Below, piece after piece: positions 39,317-49,208 of a DNA stretch of 64,000 nt. A model generated the notes under the pieces. The model had not been told where the DNA came from. It ran no database searches and worked only from the letters and a program-made list of their open reading frames with translations. This DNA is from Pseudomonas sp. Tri1. Lineage in GTDB: Bacteria > Pseudomonadota > Gammaproteobacteria > Pseudomonadales > Pseudomonadaceae. A program made the position numbers and the translations under genes. The stretch covers positions 1,844,001-1,908,000 of the forward strand of contig NZ_CP072913.1 of NCBI RefSeq assembly GCF_017968885.1, given 5' to 3'. Positions within the stretch are counted from its first letter, which is position 1. Each line of letters begins with the position of its first letter.

Positions 39317-40410
39317 TGTCTGAGCAAGAACTCAAGGCGCTGCGCCTGCGCATTGATGCCCTGGACGAAAAAGTCCTGGAGCTGATCAGCGAGCGTGCGC
39401 GCTGCGCCCAGGAAGTCGCCCGGGTGAAGATGGCTTCCCTGGCCGAAGGCGAAGTGCCTGTGTTCTATCGCCCTGAGCGTGAAGCGCAGGTTCTCAAGCG
39501 CGTCATGGAACGCAACAAGGGGCCGTTGGGCAACGAAGAAATGGCGCGGTTGTTCCGCGAGATCATGTCTTCGTGCCTGGCCCTTGAGCAGCCGCTGAAA
39601 GTCGCCTACCTGGGGCCGGAGGGCACCTTCACCCAGGCTGCGGCCATGAAGCATTTCGGTCATGCGGTGATCAGCAAGCCGATGGCGGCCATCGACGAAG
39701 TCTTCCGCGAAGTGGCGGCCGGGGCGGTGAATTTTGGCGTGGTGCCGGTGGAGAACTCCACCGAAGGCGCGGTCAACCACACCCTGGACAGCTTCCTCGA
39801 GCACGACATGGTGATCTGCGGTGAAGTCGAGCTGCGTATCCACCATCACCTGTTGGTCGGCGAGAACACCAAGACCGACAGCATCAGCCGGATCTATTCC
39901 CACGCCCAGTCCCTGGCCCAGTGCCGCAAGTGGCTGGACGCCCATTATCCGAACGTCGAGCGCGTGGCGGTATCGAGCAACGCCGAAGCGGCCAAGCGGG
40001 TCAAGGGTGAGTGGAACTCGGCGGCGATTGCTGGCGACATGGCGGCCGGCCTCTACGGGTTGACCCGCCTGGCCGAAAAAATCGAGGACCGCCCGGACAA
40101 CTCCACGCGGTTCCTGATGATCGGCAGCCAGGAAGTGCCGCCGACCGGCGACGACAAGACTTCGATCATCGTCTCCATGAGCAACAAGCCTGGTGCGCTC
40201 CACGAATTGCTGGTGCCGTTCCACGACAACGGTATCGATCTGACGCGGATCGAGACCCGTCCGTCGCGCAGCGGTAAATGGACCTACGTGTTCTTCATCG
40301 ATTTCGTCGGCCACCACCGCGATCCGCTGGTAAAAGGTGTGCTCGAGAAAATCAGTCAGGAAGCAGTGGCACTCAAGGTGCTGGGTTCCTACCCCAAGGC
40401 AGTTCTTTAA
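39316..40410 (+). CDS. pheA: bifunctional chorismate mutase / prephenate dehydratase
   Basis: 364 residues in three parts: an AroQ-type chorismate mutase (~1-90, LRLRIDALDEKVLELISERARCA), a prephenate dehydratase (~95-275, YLGPEGTFTQAA and the TRFLMIG motif) and a C-terminal ACT domain (~285-360, GALHELLVPF and IETRPS) that senses phenylalanine. It makes phenylpyruvate from chorismate. hisC, whose product can transaminate phenylpyruvate, starts 13 bp downstream. Confidence 0.96.
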   Translation: MSEQELKALRLRIDALDEKVLELISERARCAQEVARVKMASLAEGEVPVFYRPEREAQVLKRVMERNKGPLGNEEMARLFREIMSSCLALEQPLKVAYLGPEGTFTQAAAMKHFGHAVISKPMAAIDEVFREVAAGAVNFGVVPVENSTEGAVNHTLDSFLEHDMVICGEVELRIHHHLLVGENTKTDSISRIYSHAQSLAQCRKWLDAHYPNVERVAVSSNAEAAKRVKGEWNSAAIAGDMAAGLYGLTRLAEKIEDRPDNSTRFLMIGSQEVPPTGDDKTSIIVSMSNKPGALHELLVPFHDNGIDLTRIETRPSRSGKWTYVFFIDFVGHHRDPLVKGVLEKISQEAVALKVLGSYPKAVL

Positions 40411-40423
40411 GGGCGGATAGCAA

Positions 40424-41536
40424 ATGAGTGGCAACTTCCTCGCTCTGGCACAGCCAGGCGTGCAACAACTCTCGCCTTACGTTCCAGGCAAGCCTGTGGA
40501 CGAACTGGCCCGCGAGCTGGACCTGGACCCGGCCAGCATCGTCAAGTTGGCGAGCAACGAAAACCCGCTGGGCGCGAGTCCCAAGGCGCTGGCGGCGATC
40601 CGCGACGAGCTGGCCGAGCTGACCCGTTACCCTGATGGCAACGGCTTCTCGCTCAAGAGCCTGCTGGCCGAACGCTGTGGCGTGGAGCTGAACCAGGTGA
40701 CCCTGGGCAACGGTTCCAATGACATTCTCGAACTGGTGGCGCGTGCCTACCTGGCGCCGGGGCTCAATGCGGTGTTCAGCGAGCACGCGTTTGCGGTCTA
40801 CCCGATCGCGACCCAGGCCGTCGGCGCGGACGCCCGTGTGGTTCCGGCCAAGAACTGGGGGCATGACCTGCCAGCCATGCTGGCCGCCATCGACGCCAAC
40901 ACCCGTGTGGTTTTCATTGCCAACCCGAACAACCCGACCGGTACCTGGTTCGACGCCCAGGCCCTGGATGACTTCCTGCAGGATGTGCCCGAGCACGTGC
41001 TGGTGGTGCTGGACGAGGCCTATATCGAGTACGCCGAAGGCAGCGACTTGCCCGATGGCCTGGATTTCCTGGCTGCCTACCCGAACCTGTTGGTCTCGCG
41101 TACGTTCTCCAAGGCCTATGGCCTGGCCTCGCTGCGAGTCGGCTATGGCCTGTCCACCGCGGTGGTGGCCGATGTGCTGAATCGCGTGCGTCAGCCGTTC
41201 AACGTCAACAGCTTCGCCCTGGCCGCCGCCTGCGCTGCATTGCAGGATGACGCCTACCTGGCCGAAAGCCGCCGTCTTAACGAGGCCGGCATGCAGCAAC
41301 TGGAAGCCGGGTTCCGTGAGTTGGGCCTGAGCTGGATTCCATCGAAAGGCAATTTCATCTGCGTCGATGTCGGGCGTGTCGCCGCGCCGGTATTCCAGGG
41401 CTTGCTGGGTGAAGGCGTGATCGTGCGTCCGGTGGCCAATTACGGCATGCCGAACCACCTGCGTATCACCATTGGCCTGCCAGCAGAAAACAGCCGTTTC
41501 CTCGAGGCGTTGAGCAAGGTCCTGGCTCGTGGTTGA
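40424..41536 (+). CDS. hisC: histidinol-phosphate / aromatic aminotransferase (HisC2 type)
   Basis: 370 residues, PLP fold type I. The Schiff-base lysine is in SRTFSKAYGLASLRVGY, and the cofactor contacts NPNNPTGT and DEAYIEY are conserved. In pseudomonads this supraoperon copy is called hisC2 or hisHb. Such enzymes accept both histidinol phosphate and aromatic keto acids, which fits a position between pheA and tyrA/aroA. The 3' end overlaps the start of tyrA/aroA by 8 bp. Confidence 0.93.
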   Translation: MSGNFLALAQPGVQQLSPYVPGKPVDELARELDLDPASIVKLASNENPLGASPKALAAIRDELAELTRYPDGNGFSLKSLLAERCGVELNQVTLGNGSNDILELVARAYLAPGLNAVFSEHAFAVYPIATQAVGADARVVPAKNWGHDLPAMLAAIDANTRVVFIANPNNPTGTWFDAQALDDFLQDVPEHVLVVLDEAYIEYAEGSDLPDGLDFLAAYPNLLVSRTFSKAYGLASLRVGYGLSTAVVADVLNRVRQPFNVNSFALAAACAALQDDAYLAESRRLNEAGMQQLEAGFRELGLSWIPSKGNFICVDVGRVAAPVFQGLLGEGVIVRPVANYGMPNHLRITIGLPAENSRFLEALSKVLARG

Positions 41537-43772
41537 TGTCACTTCACTGCAACCTGCTGCCCCTATGATCGGTCGCCTGGTGGTGGTGGGCCTGGGGTTG
41601 ATCGGCGGTTCGTTTGCCAAGGGCTTGCGTGAAAGCGGCCTGTGCCGTGAGGTGGTCGGTGTCGATCTGGATCCGCAGTCGCGCAAGTTGGCGGTGGAGC
41701 TGGGGGTGGTCGACCGCTGTGAGGATGACCTGGCAATCGCTTGCCAGGGTGCCGATGTGATCCAGTTGGCGGTGCCGATCCTGGCCATGGAAAAATTGCT
41801 GGTGCGCCTGGCTGCCATGGATCTGGGGAGTGCCATTCTCACGGATGTCGGCAGCGCCAAGGGTAACGTCGTGCGTGCTGCCGCCGAAGCCTTCGGCGGC
41901 ATGCCAGCGCGCTTCGTGCCCGGGCATCCGATCGCCGGCTCCGAGCAGAGTGGGGTGGAAGCCTCCAACGCGGAGCTGTTTCGTCGTCACAAAGTGATAT
42001 TGACGCCGCTGGAGCAGACCGACCCGGCTGCGCTGGCGGTGGTGGACCGTTTGTGGCGCGAACTGGGTGCCGATGTCGAGCACATGCAGGTCGAGCGTCA
42101 CGACGAAGTGTTGGCCGCTACCAGCCATTTGCCGCACCTGTTGGCGTTCGGTCTGGTGGATTCATTGGCCAAACGCAATGAAAATCTTGAGATCTTCCGT
42201 TACGCTGCCGGCGGTTTCCGCGATTTCACAAGAATCGCCGGAAGCGACCCGGTCATGTGGCACGACATCTTCCTCGCTAACCGCGAAGCTGTCCTGCGCA
42301 CACTCGATACATTTCGCAGCGATCTCGACGCCTTGCGCGACGCGGTCGATGCTGGGGACGGGCACCAATTGCTGGGCGTTTTCACACGCGCCAGGGTGGC
42401 CCGCGAGCATTTCAGTAAAATCCTGGCCCGTCGGGCCTATGTGGACGCTATGAACTCCAACGATCTGATTTTCCTGGCACAACCTGGTGGCTCCCTGAGT
42501 GGGCGTATTCGTGTACCGGGCGATAAATCGATTTCCCACCGTTCGATCATGCTTGGCTCCCTGGCCGAAGGTGTGACCGAGGTGGAAGGTTTCCTCGAGG
42601 GCGAAGACGCCCTGGCGACGCTGCAGGCGTTTCGTGACATGGGCGTGGTCATCGAAGGCCCGCACCACGGTCGCGTGACCATCCATGGTGTCGGCCTGCA
42701 CGGCCTCAAGCCTGCTCCGGGCCCGATCTACCTGGGTAACTCCGGTACCTCGATGCGCCTGTTGTCCGGCCTGCTGGCCGCGCAGGACTTCGACAGCACC
42801 CTGACCGGTGACGCCTCGCTGTCCAAGCGCCCGATGAATCGCGTAGCCAACCCACTGCGGGAAATGGGCGCGGTCATCGAGACCGCGGCTGACGGCCGTC
42901 CACCGATGACCATTCGCGGTGGCCACAAGCTCAAGGGGCTGACCTACACCATGCCGATGGCCAGCGCCCAGGTGAAATCCTGCCTGCTGCTGGCCGGCCT
43001 CTATGCCGAAGGCAAGACCACCGTCACCGAGCCGGCTCCGACCCGCGATCACACCGAGCGCATGCTGCGTGGCTTTGGCTACCCGGTCACGGTCAACGGT
43101 GCCACGGCTAGCGTCGAGTCCGGCAACAAATTGACCGCGACCCACATTGAAGTGCCGGGCGATATCTCGTCGTCGGCGTTCTTCCTGGTGGCCGCCTCGA
43201 TCGCCGAAGGTTCTGACCTGGTGCTCGAGCACGTCGGCATCAACCCGACCCGTACCGGCGTGATCGACATCCTGCGTCTGATGGGCGCTGACATCACCCT
43301 GGAAAACCAGCGTGAAGTCGGCGGCGAACCGGTAGCAGACTTGCGCGTACGAGCAGCTAAACTCAAGGGTATCGAGATTCCCGAGGCGCTGGTCCCGCTG
43401 GCCATCGACGAATTCCCGGTGCTGTTCGTGGCGGCTGCCTGCGCAGAAGGGCGCACTGTGCTGACCGGCGCCGAAGAGCTGCGGGTCAAGGAGTCGGATC
43501 GCATCCAGGTGATGGCGGATGGCTTGCTCGCCCTGGGCGTCAAGTGCCAGCCCACGCCGGACGGCATTATCATCGACGGCGGCCAGATCGGCGGCGGCGA
43601 AGTCCATGGCCACGGAGACCATCGCATCGCCATGGCCTTCAGTGTTGCGTCGTTGCGCGCCAGTGCGCCGATTCGCATCCATGATTGCGCCAACGTCGCA
43701 ACGTCGTTCCCGAACTTCCTGGCGCTGTGCGCTCAGGTCGGTATTCGAGTGGCACAAGAGGCGCAGTCGTGA
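41529..43772 (+). CDS. tyrA-aroA: fused cyclohexadienyl/prephenate dehydrogenase and EPSP synthase
   Basis: 747 residues from GTG 41529; an in-frame ATG at 41565 would give 735. I prefer the GTG because AAGG lies nine bases upstream and the overlap with hisC suits translational coupling. The TyrA part (~1-300) has the NAD loop GLGLIGGS and HPIAGSE. The EPSP synthase part (~315-745) has [18 protein letters not shown] and RVKESDRI. One protein thus carries the sixth shikimate-pathway step and the tyrosine branch. This fusion is known in Pseudomonas and relatives. Confidence 0.95.
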   Translation: MVDVTSLQPAAPMIGRLVVVGLGLIGGSFAKGLRESGLCREVVGVDLDPQSRKLAVELGVVDRCEDDLAIACQGADVIQLAVPILAMEKLLVRLAAMDLGSAILTDVGSAKGNVVRAAAEAFGGMPARFVPGHPIAGSEQSGVEASNAELFRRHKVILTPLEQTDPAALAVVDRLWRELGADVEHMQVERHDEVLAATSHLPHLLAFGLVDSLAKRNENLEIFRYAAGGFRDFTRIAGSDPVMWHDIFLANREAVLRTLDTFRSDLDALRDAVDAGDGHQLLGVFTRARVAREHFSKILARRAYVDAMNSNDLIFLAQPGGSLSGRIRVPGDKSISHRSIMLGSLAEGVTEVEGFLEGEDALATLQAFRDMGVVIEGPHHGRVTIHGVGLHGLKPAPGPIYLGNSGTSMRLLSGLLAAQDFDSTLTGDASLSKRPMNRVANPLREMGAVIETAADGRPPMTIRGGHKLKGLTYTMPMASAQVKSCLLLAGLYAEGKTTVTEPAPTRDHTERMLRGFGYPVTVNGATASVESGNKLTATHIEVPGDISSSAFFLVAASIAEGSDLVLEHVGINPTRTGVIDILRLMGADITLENQREVGGEPVADLRVRAAKLKGIEIPEALVPLAIDEFPVLFVAAACAEGRTVLTGAEELRVKESDRIQVMADGLLALGVKCQPTPDGIIIDGGQIGGGEVHGHGDHRIAMAFSVASLRASAPIRIHDCANVATSFPNFLALCAQVGIRVAQEAQS

Positions 43773-44458
43773 ATATCAAGGCACCGGTCGTCACCATCGA
43801 TGGCCCAAGCGGCTCGGGCAAGGGCACCGTCGCCGGGATCCTGGCCAGGCAACTGGGCTGGAACCTGCTCGATTCGGGTGCCCTGTATCGGCTGCTGGCA
43901 TTCGCCGCCGCCAATCATGGCGTCGATCTGACCAACGAAGAGTTGCTAAAGGCGCTGGCCGCGCATCTGGACGTGCAGTTCATCGCGGCGACCGACGGTC
44001 AGTTGCAGCGCATCATTCTGGAGGGCGATGAAGTCAGCGATGTCATCCGCACCGAAAGTGTCGGTGCCGGTGCTTCCCAGGTCGCCGCGCTGCCGGCGGT
44101 GCGCGAGGCGTTGCTGCAACGCCAGCGCGCCTTCCAGGAGCCACCAGGGCTGGTGGCCGACGGTCGCGACATGGGCACGGTAGTGTTTCCCGATGCGCCG
44201 CTGAAGATTTTTCTCACCGCCAGTGCGGAGGAGAGGGCGCGTCGCCGTTATTTGCAGTTGAAGGGCAAAGGCGAGGATGTTAGTCTGTCGAGTCTGCTAG
44301 ATGAGATCCGTGCACGCGACGAGCGTGACACCCAGCGCGCAGTAGCCCCGCTCAAGCCGGCGGCTGACGCGATACAGCTGGATTCCACGGAGTTGTCCAT
44401 CGATCAGGTGTTGCAACGCATCATGAGCGAGATCGCCATTCGCGATATCGCCGGGTGA
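43769..44458 (+). CDS. cmk: cytidylate kinase
   Basis: 229 residues from GTG 43769, which overlaps the tyrA/aroA stop in a GTGA junction. The P-loop [11 protein letters not shown] is at the N-terminus, DSGALYR follows as the CMP-binding segment, and [15 protein letters not shown] is the family's Asp/Arg motif. Cmk phosphorylates CMP and dCMP, recycling CMP that is also released by sugar-nucleotide reactions such as those in the polysaccharide locus. Confidence 0.95.
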   Translation: MNIKAPVVTIDGPSGSGKGTVAGILARQLGWNLLDSGALYRLLAFAAANHGVDLTNEELLKALAAHLDVQFIAATDGQLQRIILEGDEVSDVIRTESVGAGASQVAALPAVREALLQRQRAFQEPPGLVADGRDMGTVVFPDAPLKIFLTASAEERARRRYLQLKGKGEDVSLSSLLDEIRARDERDTQRAVAPLKPAADAIQLDSTELSIDQVLQRIMSEIAIRDIAG

Positions 44459-44462
44459 CCAG

Positions 44463-44506
44463 GAAGCTCCGCAGGGGACCAGTCATAGTCCTGCGGTGCT
44501 TCTTTT
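44463..44506 (+). terminator. hairpin with T-run between cmk and rpsA
   Basis: GAAGC-CCGCAGG and CCTGCGG-GCTTC arms (one mismatched base inside the stem) around ~13 bases, followed by TTTT. It lies 73 bp before the rpsA start and would limit read-through from the supraoperon into rpsA, whose own promoter must then lie in the following ~70 bp. Confidence 0.75.
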
Positions 44507-44578
44507 ATATGAAACTAACCCACACTGTCTGGGGTGTGGAGGCGGGCGTATTCTTCGCCCTAATCAACAGGAATTAAA

Positions 44579-46273
44579 ATGAGCGAAAGCTTTGCGGAAC
44601 TCTTTGAAGAAAGCCTGAAAACCCTGAACCTTCAGGCAGGCTCCATCATCACCGGTGTTATCGTTGATATCGATTACCAAGCTCGCTGGGTAACCGTTCA
44701 CGCTGGTCTGAAGTCTGAAGCACTCATCCCGCTTGAGCAGTTCTACAACGACGCTGGCGAACTGAACATCAACGTCGGTGACGAAGTTCACGTTGCGCTG
44801 GACTCGGTTGAAGATGGCTTTGGTGAAACCAAGCTGTCCCGTGAAAAAGCCAAGCGCGCTGAATGCTGGATCGTTCTGGAAGCGGCTTTCGCAGCTGAGG
44901 AAGTGGTCAAGGGCGTTATCAACGGTAAGGTTAAAGGCGGCTTCACTGTCGACGTTAACGGCATCCGTGCGTTCCTGCCAGGTTCCCTGGTTGACGTCCG
45001 TCCAGTGCGCGACACCACGCACCTGGAAGGCAAAGAGCTGGAATTCAAGGTCATCAAGCTGGACCAGAAGCGCAACAACGTTGTCGTTTCCCGTCGCAGT
45101 GTCCTGGAAGCCGAGAACTCCGCCGAGCGTGAAGCTCTGCTGGAATCGCTGCAGGAAGGCCAACAGGTCAAAGGTATCGTCAAGAACCTCACCGATTACG
45201 GCGCATTCGTCGATCTGGGTGGCGTCGATGGCCTGCTGCACATCACCGACATGGCCTGGAAGCGTATCAAGCATCCTTCGGAAATCGTCAACGTTGGCGA
45301 CGAGATCGATGTCAAGGTTCTGAAGTACGATCGCGAGCGCAATCGTGTTTCCCTGGGCCTCAAGCAACTGGGCGAAGATCCATGGGTTGCTATCAAAGCC
45401 CGTTACCCAGAAGGCACTCGCGTCACCGCTCGTGTTACCAACCTGACCGACTACGGCTGCTTCGCTGAGCTGGAAGAAGGCGTTGAAGGCCTGGTACACG
45501 TTTCCGAAATGGACTGGACCAACAAGAACATCCACCCTTCGAAAGTCGTACAAGTCGGCGACGAAGTGGAAGTCATGGTTCTGGACATCGACGAAGAGCG
45601 TCGTCGTATCTCCCTCGGCATCAAGCAGTGCAAGTCCAACCCATGGGAAGACTTCTCTGGCCAGTTCAACAAGGGCGATAAAATCTCCGGCACCATCAAG
45701 TCGATCACCGATTTCGGTATCTTCATTGGTCTGGACGGCGGCATCGACGGTCTGGTTCACCTGTCCGACATCTCCTGGAACGAAGTGGGCGAAGAAGCCG
45801 TACGCCGCTTCAAGAAGGGCGACGAGCTGGACACCGTTATCCTGTCGGTTGACCCAGAGCGCGAGCGCATTTCCCTGGGTATCAAGCAACTGGAAAGCGA
45901 TCCGTTCTCCGAGTACGTTCAAGAGAACGACAAAGGCGCAATCGTTAAGGGCATCGTGAAAGAAGTTGACGCTAAAGGCGCCATCATCACCCTGGCCGAC
46001 GATATCGAAGCGACTCTGAAAGCCTCCGAAATCAGCCGTGACCGCGTTGAAGACGCGCGTAACGTCCTGAAAGAAGGCGAAGAAGTAGAAGCCAAGATCA
46101 TCAGCGTTGACCGCAAGAGCCGCGTAATCCAGCTCTCCATCAAGTCGAAAGACGTTGAAGAAGAGAAAGAAGCAATCCAGAGCCTGCGCGACAAGCCAGC
46201 TTCGGACACTGCTGCTCCTGGTCCTACCACTCTGGGCGACCTGTTGCGTGCACAAATGGAAAAACAGAACTGA
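44579..46273 (+). CDS. rpsA: 30S ribosomal protein S1
   Basis: 564 residues with six S1 RNA-binding repeats. Repeats 3-6 show the pattern G..V.G.V..(I/L)TD(Y/F)G.F..(L/I).GGVDGLVH-like: [35 protein letters not shown] and [19 protein letters not shown]1 brings mRNA to the ribosome and is essential in gamma-proteobacteria. RBS AGGA precedes the ATG. Codon use is strongly biased (GTT, GCT, AAA mixed with C-ending codons), as for highly expressed ribosomal genes, and differs from the neighbours. Confidence 0.97.
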   Translation: MSESFAELFEESLKTLNLQAGSIITGVIVDIDYQARWVTVHAGLKSEALIPLEQFYNDAGELNINVGDEVHVALDSVEDGFGETKLSREKAKRAECWIVLEAAFAAEEVVKGVINGKVKGGFTVDVNGIRAFLPGSLVDVRPVRDTTHLEGKELEFKVIKLDQKRNNVVVSRRSVLEAENSAEREALLESLQEGQQVKGIVKNLTDYGAFVDLGGVDGLLHITDMAWKRIKHPSEIVNVGDEIDVKVLKYDRERNRVSLGLKQLGEDPWVAIKARYPEGTRVTARVTNLTDYGCFAELEEGVEGLVHVSEMDWTNKNIHPSKVVQVGDEVEVMVLDIDEERRRISLGIKQCKSNPWEDFSGQFNKGDKISGTIKSITDFGIFIGLDGGIDGLVHLSDISWNEVGEEAVRRFKKGDELDTVILSVDPERERISLGIKQLESDPFSEYVQENDKGAIVKGIVKEVDAKGAIITLADDIEATLKASEISRDRVEDARNVLKEGEEVEAKIISVDRKSRVIQLSIKSKDVEEEKEAIQSLRDKPASDTAAPGPTTLGDLLRAQMEKQN

Positions 46274-46294
46274 GTTCTGTCAGACCATAGAAAA

Positions 46295-46319
46295 AGGGCG
46301 ACTTCGGTCGCCCTTTTTT
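46295..46319 (+). terminator. intrinsic terminator after rpsA
   Basis: GGGCGAC and GTCGCCC close on a UUCG tetraloop and are followed by six T, a strong terminator. Confidence 0.95.
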
Positions 46320-46499
46320 GTGCCTGCGATATTTCAGAATTTTCCGACTCCCGTAAACGCCGCAGAGTTGCGATCATTCGAGACGCTACGAAACCAACCG
46401 CTCAGCCTGGCTGTCTCTTTTATGAAACAGATCAATAATCTCTTCGGGGCTCTGGCTTGTGTGCGTAATCGGTCCTGGCTCTCTACCTAAAGGATCTGA

Positions 46500-46778
46500 A
46501 TGAACAAGTTCTATCTGGTGTTGGCCGTCCTGGTGCTAGCGGGTTGCTCTACAAGCGCCAAGACCCACGCAGTGCGTGGTGTCAGCGGTATCGAGGTCGA
46601 TTGCTCAGGGTTGGGGTCCGGTTGGGAGAAGTGCCGTAAGCGCGCTGCAAGGGAGTGCAAGGGAGCAGGTTACAAGGTCATTACCCGCTCTGACGATGCG
46701 AAGGATGAAGATCAATATCCCTTTGGTTTCAATCCGGCAGGTTACCTGACTCGCACGATGCTGGTGATCTGTCGATAG
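46500..46778 (+). CDS. small lipoprotein
   Basis: 92 residues. The signal peptide (NKFYLVLAVLVLAGC) ends in lipobox LAGC with Cys16. The mature part has four further cysteines (VDCSGLG, WEKCRKR, ARECKGAG, LVICR), enough for two disulphides in the periplasm. I recognise no named domain. AAGGA lies eight bases before the ATG. It stands alone between rpsA and ihfB. Confidence 0.82.
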   Translation: MNKFYLVLAVLVLAGCSTSAKTHAVRGVSGIEVDCSGLGSGWEKCRKRAARECKGAGYKVITRSDDAKDEDQYPFGFNPAGYLTRTMLVICR

Positions 46779-46923
46779 CATGAGGAAAGTCATGCTGCCT
46801 GCATGGGAAGGGCCTGCAAGGGGGTAATGAAGAATGTCAATACTTGGGCTGTTCAAATCCCTCCGACCATGCTAAAACCTTTTCAAGCGATTTTCCTAGC
46901 TGCTTGAAAAAGAAGGGAAAAAT

Positions 46924-47220
46924 ATGACGAAGTCGGAGTTGATCGAACGAATTGTCACCCATCAAGGGCTACTCTCATCCAAGGATGTGGAGCTGGCTAT
47001 CAAGACCATGCTTGAGCAAATGTCCCAATGCCTGGCTACGGGAGATCGTATCGAGATCCGTGGTTTCGGCAGCTTCTCCCTCCACTACCGCGCCCCGCGA
47101 GTAGGTCGCAATCCAAAAACCGGCCAGTCCGTCAGCCTTGATGGGAAGTTCGTTCCTCATTTCAAGCCGGGCAAGGAGCTCAGGGATCGTGTGAATGAGG
47201 AGGAGGGTGATGAGTTTTAA
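46924..47220 (+). CDS. ihfB: integration host factor subunit beta
   Basis: 98 residues of the HU/IHF family: TKSELIERI start, [16 protein letters not shown] and the DNA-inserting arm RNPKTG. IhfB pairs with IhfA to bend DNA. It is the landmark on the left of the O-antigen locus in many Pseudomonas (rpsA-ihfB-wzz). AAGGGAAAA lies upstream of the ATG. Confidence 0.96.
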   Translation: MTKSELIERIVTHQGLLSSKDVELAIKTMLEQMSQCLATGDRIEIRGFGSFSLHYRAPRVGRNPKTGQSVSLDGKFVPHFKPGKELRDRVNEEEGDEF

Positions 47221-47247
47221 AGGAGACTCGATGCAAAAGGGGGATTC

Positions 47248-47472
47248 ATGCGGAATTTTAAGCGCCTGATGCTGGTTGTGCTTGCGCTGCTTGCGGCAGC
47301 AACTATTGTTCTGTTCGTGCTTGAGAATAACCAGCCTGCTACGCTGTTATTCTTGGGCTGGTCGGCGCCGCAGCTTCCGGTTTCGGTTTTCGTGCTGGCG
47401 GCGCTTCTCGCTGGTATGATCCTTGGGCCGTTGCTCAAGTGGTTCATGGATGTGCGTCGACGGTTTAAATAA
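47248..47472 (+). CDS. LapA-domain (DUF1049) inner-membrane peptide
   Basis: 74 residues with two membrane helices (~7-24 and ~42-62) and a basic C-terminus (MDVRRRFK). The segment VLENNQPATLLFLGWSAPQLPVSVFVL is characteristic of DUF1049/LapA proteins, which in E. coli act in control of LpxC degradation and LPS assembly. It starts 27 bp after ihfB. Whether it has the E. coli role here is not shown. Confidence 0.85.
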   Translation: MRNFKRLMLVVLALLAAATIVLFVLENNQPATLLFLGWSAPQLPVSVFVLAALLAGMILGPLLKWFMDVRRRFK

Positions 47473-47652
47473 TGGATGTGTGAGCCCAGGAGTCTCGGTA
47501 AGGATCACTGTCTACAATTTTTTCTGACTTTGGGTGCGTTTTGTTCGTGTTTAATCTAACTCAGCTTTCCGCTGTATCCCTCGGGGTCTTGCCTTTTAAT
47601 GCGCTCTGTATTTTTGCAAGTGCAGTCTCAGAAGAAGAAGGCGAGGCTACCC

Positions 47653-48696
47653 ATGCAAAGTAATCGTGTTGACAGCCGTGGCGCGGATGAGATCGATTTG
47701 ATTGCGCTTGTGCGCGGGCTTTGGGCGCAAGTGTGGTTGATTCTTGGTGTCGCTATTTTGGTCACGGCTGGCGCGGCCACCTATGCGTTCCTCAGCAAGC
47801 CCGTTTATGAGGCCAAGCTTTTTATCATACCTCCGACGCAGAACGGTATTGCTGAGCTCAATTATGGTCGCGGGAAAGGCTCTGAGCTGGAGCTCTATTC
47901 CATCCAGCAAGTGTATGACGTATTTGTTCGAAACCTTCTGGGTGAATCCCTCCGTCAAAAATTCTTCAATGATGTCTATCTTCCCTCGCTTGATGAGTCT
48001 CAACGCAAGGGGGCGCTCGACGGTTTGTACGAGCGTTTCTCCCGAGAGTTGGTCATAAAAGGGGGGGGTAAGGACGCTTCGGATCGTTTTTCAATTACGG
48101 TTCAAGGCGGTGATCCTATTCGGGTGACGGAATGGGCAAAAGTTTATGTCCAGCGCGCCAGTGAAGCTGCCGAGTTAGAGCTGATCAAGAATGTCACGAC
48201 CGAAGCATCCGTCAGGGCAAGGAATCTGGAGCAGAGGATTATCAGCTTGCGCGAAACTTCGCAGCGGATACGCGAAGATCGGATTGAACAACTGCGTGAG
48301 GCGTTGGAGATTGCCGAGGCGATCGGCTTGACTACTCCGACAATAAATTCGTCTGCTGCGGTAGATATCACCGTAGATACGGGAAATAAAATGGATTATC
48401 AGCGCGGTAGTAAAGCGCTGGCGGCGGAAGTTAAAGCGCTGGAGACTAGGGCTTCCGATGATGCCTTTATATCGGATTTGCGCTCGCTTCAGATGCGATA
48501 CGGTTTCTATCGTAAGTTGAATGTCGACCCCGAGAGCATTTCGGTTTATCGGCAGGATGGTAGTATTAAGGTGCCGGAAAGCCCTATTAAACCGGTAAAA
48601 AGTATGATCTTGATGTTGGGGCTTATTGCGGGTCTTATGTTGGGGGTATTTATTGCCCTTGTGCGATTTGTTTTGAATCGTGACTCGGTTAAGTAG
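47653..48696 (+). CDS. wzz: Wzz-type O-antigen chain length determinant
   Basis: 347 residues from ATG 47653, which has GGCGAGG upstream; the frame is open from 47599. The first membrane helix spans ~27-47 and the second ~317-338, with a long helical periplasmic part between them (coiled-coil stretch ~175-235, ARNLEQRIISLRETSQRIRED). A Pro-rich segment precedes the second helix (PESPIKPVKSMILMLG), a hallmark of polysaccharide co-polymerases. It sets the length distribution of Wzy-made polymers. A run of eight G at 48061-48068 falls in codons 137-139. Confidence 0.92.
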   Translation: MQSNRVDSRGADEIDLIALVRGLWAQVWLILGVAILVTAGAATYAFLSKPVYEAKLFIIPPTQNGIAELNYGRGKGSELELYSIQQVYDVFVRNLLGESLRQKFFNDVYLPSLDESQRKGALDGLYERFSRELVIKGGGKDASDRFSITVQGGDPIRVTEWAKVYVQRASEAAELELIKNVTTEASVRARNLEQRIISLRETSQRIREDRIEQLREALEIAEAIGLTTPTINSSAAVDITVDTGNKMDYQRGSKALAAEVKALETRASDDAFISDLRSLQMRYGFYRKLNVDPESISVYRQDGSIKVPESPIKPVKSMILMLGLIAGLMLGVFIALVRFVLNRDSVK

Positions 48697-49208
48697 ATGA
48701 AGTCGTTTACTACCACTTGTATGTTTGCGGCCCGAGAAGAGGCAGTCGCTTGTTTGTGATTTGTAGACTTGTCATGGCTGAGTGATCTTTCAGTGAGTGA
48801 TAGATTTCAACGCTAGCGGCTTCTTTTGTTTTTTGAGCTCGTACGTCAGGTTGTCGGTATGTTGGTTTGTTTTAGGGGTGATGGCGTTATGACTCTAATT
48901 GCTGCAGTTGTGCGGTGAGCGGATTTAGGCGTCGGAAACCCTAATTAAGTGATGCCTATATGATTTGCTATTTTTGTGCCATCAGCGAATGAGCCTACCG
49001 ATCAAAAGCCTAACACAAGACGACTGGCCTAATGCAGCTTGGGTTGCCTGATAGATATTGCGTTTTCAGGGGGCACCGCACATCCTGAGGCGGTAGCGTG
49101 CCAAACTCAGCGAAGATGCGCCTTCAGCTTTGATGAGAGCATCAGAAAACCGCCTCGCCGTAGCGGCCAGCGCTGAATTTAAATACTCAACTAGTACTGA
49201 GGTGGAAA
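48697..49208. other. 512-bp leader between wzz and the legionaminic acid operon
   Basis: The region has no ORF with a credible start. It is visibly lower in GC than the upstream core genes. It contains the ops element at 49089 and an 8-bp inverted repeat that overlaps it. I found no clear sigma-70 promoter, though one must lie upstream of 49089 if ops is to work in the nascent transcript. Confidence 0.6.
49089..49101 (+). promoter_or_regulatory. ops element (RfaH recruitment site, JUMPstart core)
   Basis: GGCGGTAGCGTGC is an exact match to the ops sequence known from enterobacterial LPS and capsule operons, where it pauses RNA polymerase and recruits RfaH for antitermination of long operons. 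It lies on the coding strand 108 bp upstream of the first gene of the operon. RfaH homologues occur in Pseudomonas, but none is in this window. The match is seen; function is inferred. Confidence 0.8.

Noticed and set aside
43685..43768. Longer version of cmk starting inside tyrA/aroA
   Set aside because: GTG 43769 gives the family N-terminus right before the P-loop and the usual 4-bp coupled overlap.
44564..46255. Minus-strand open frame (563 codons) opposite rpsA
   Set aside because: An artefact of rpsA codon bias; no start signal and no recognisable domain.
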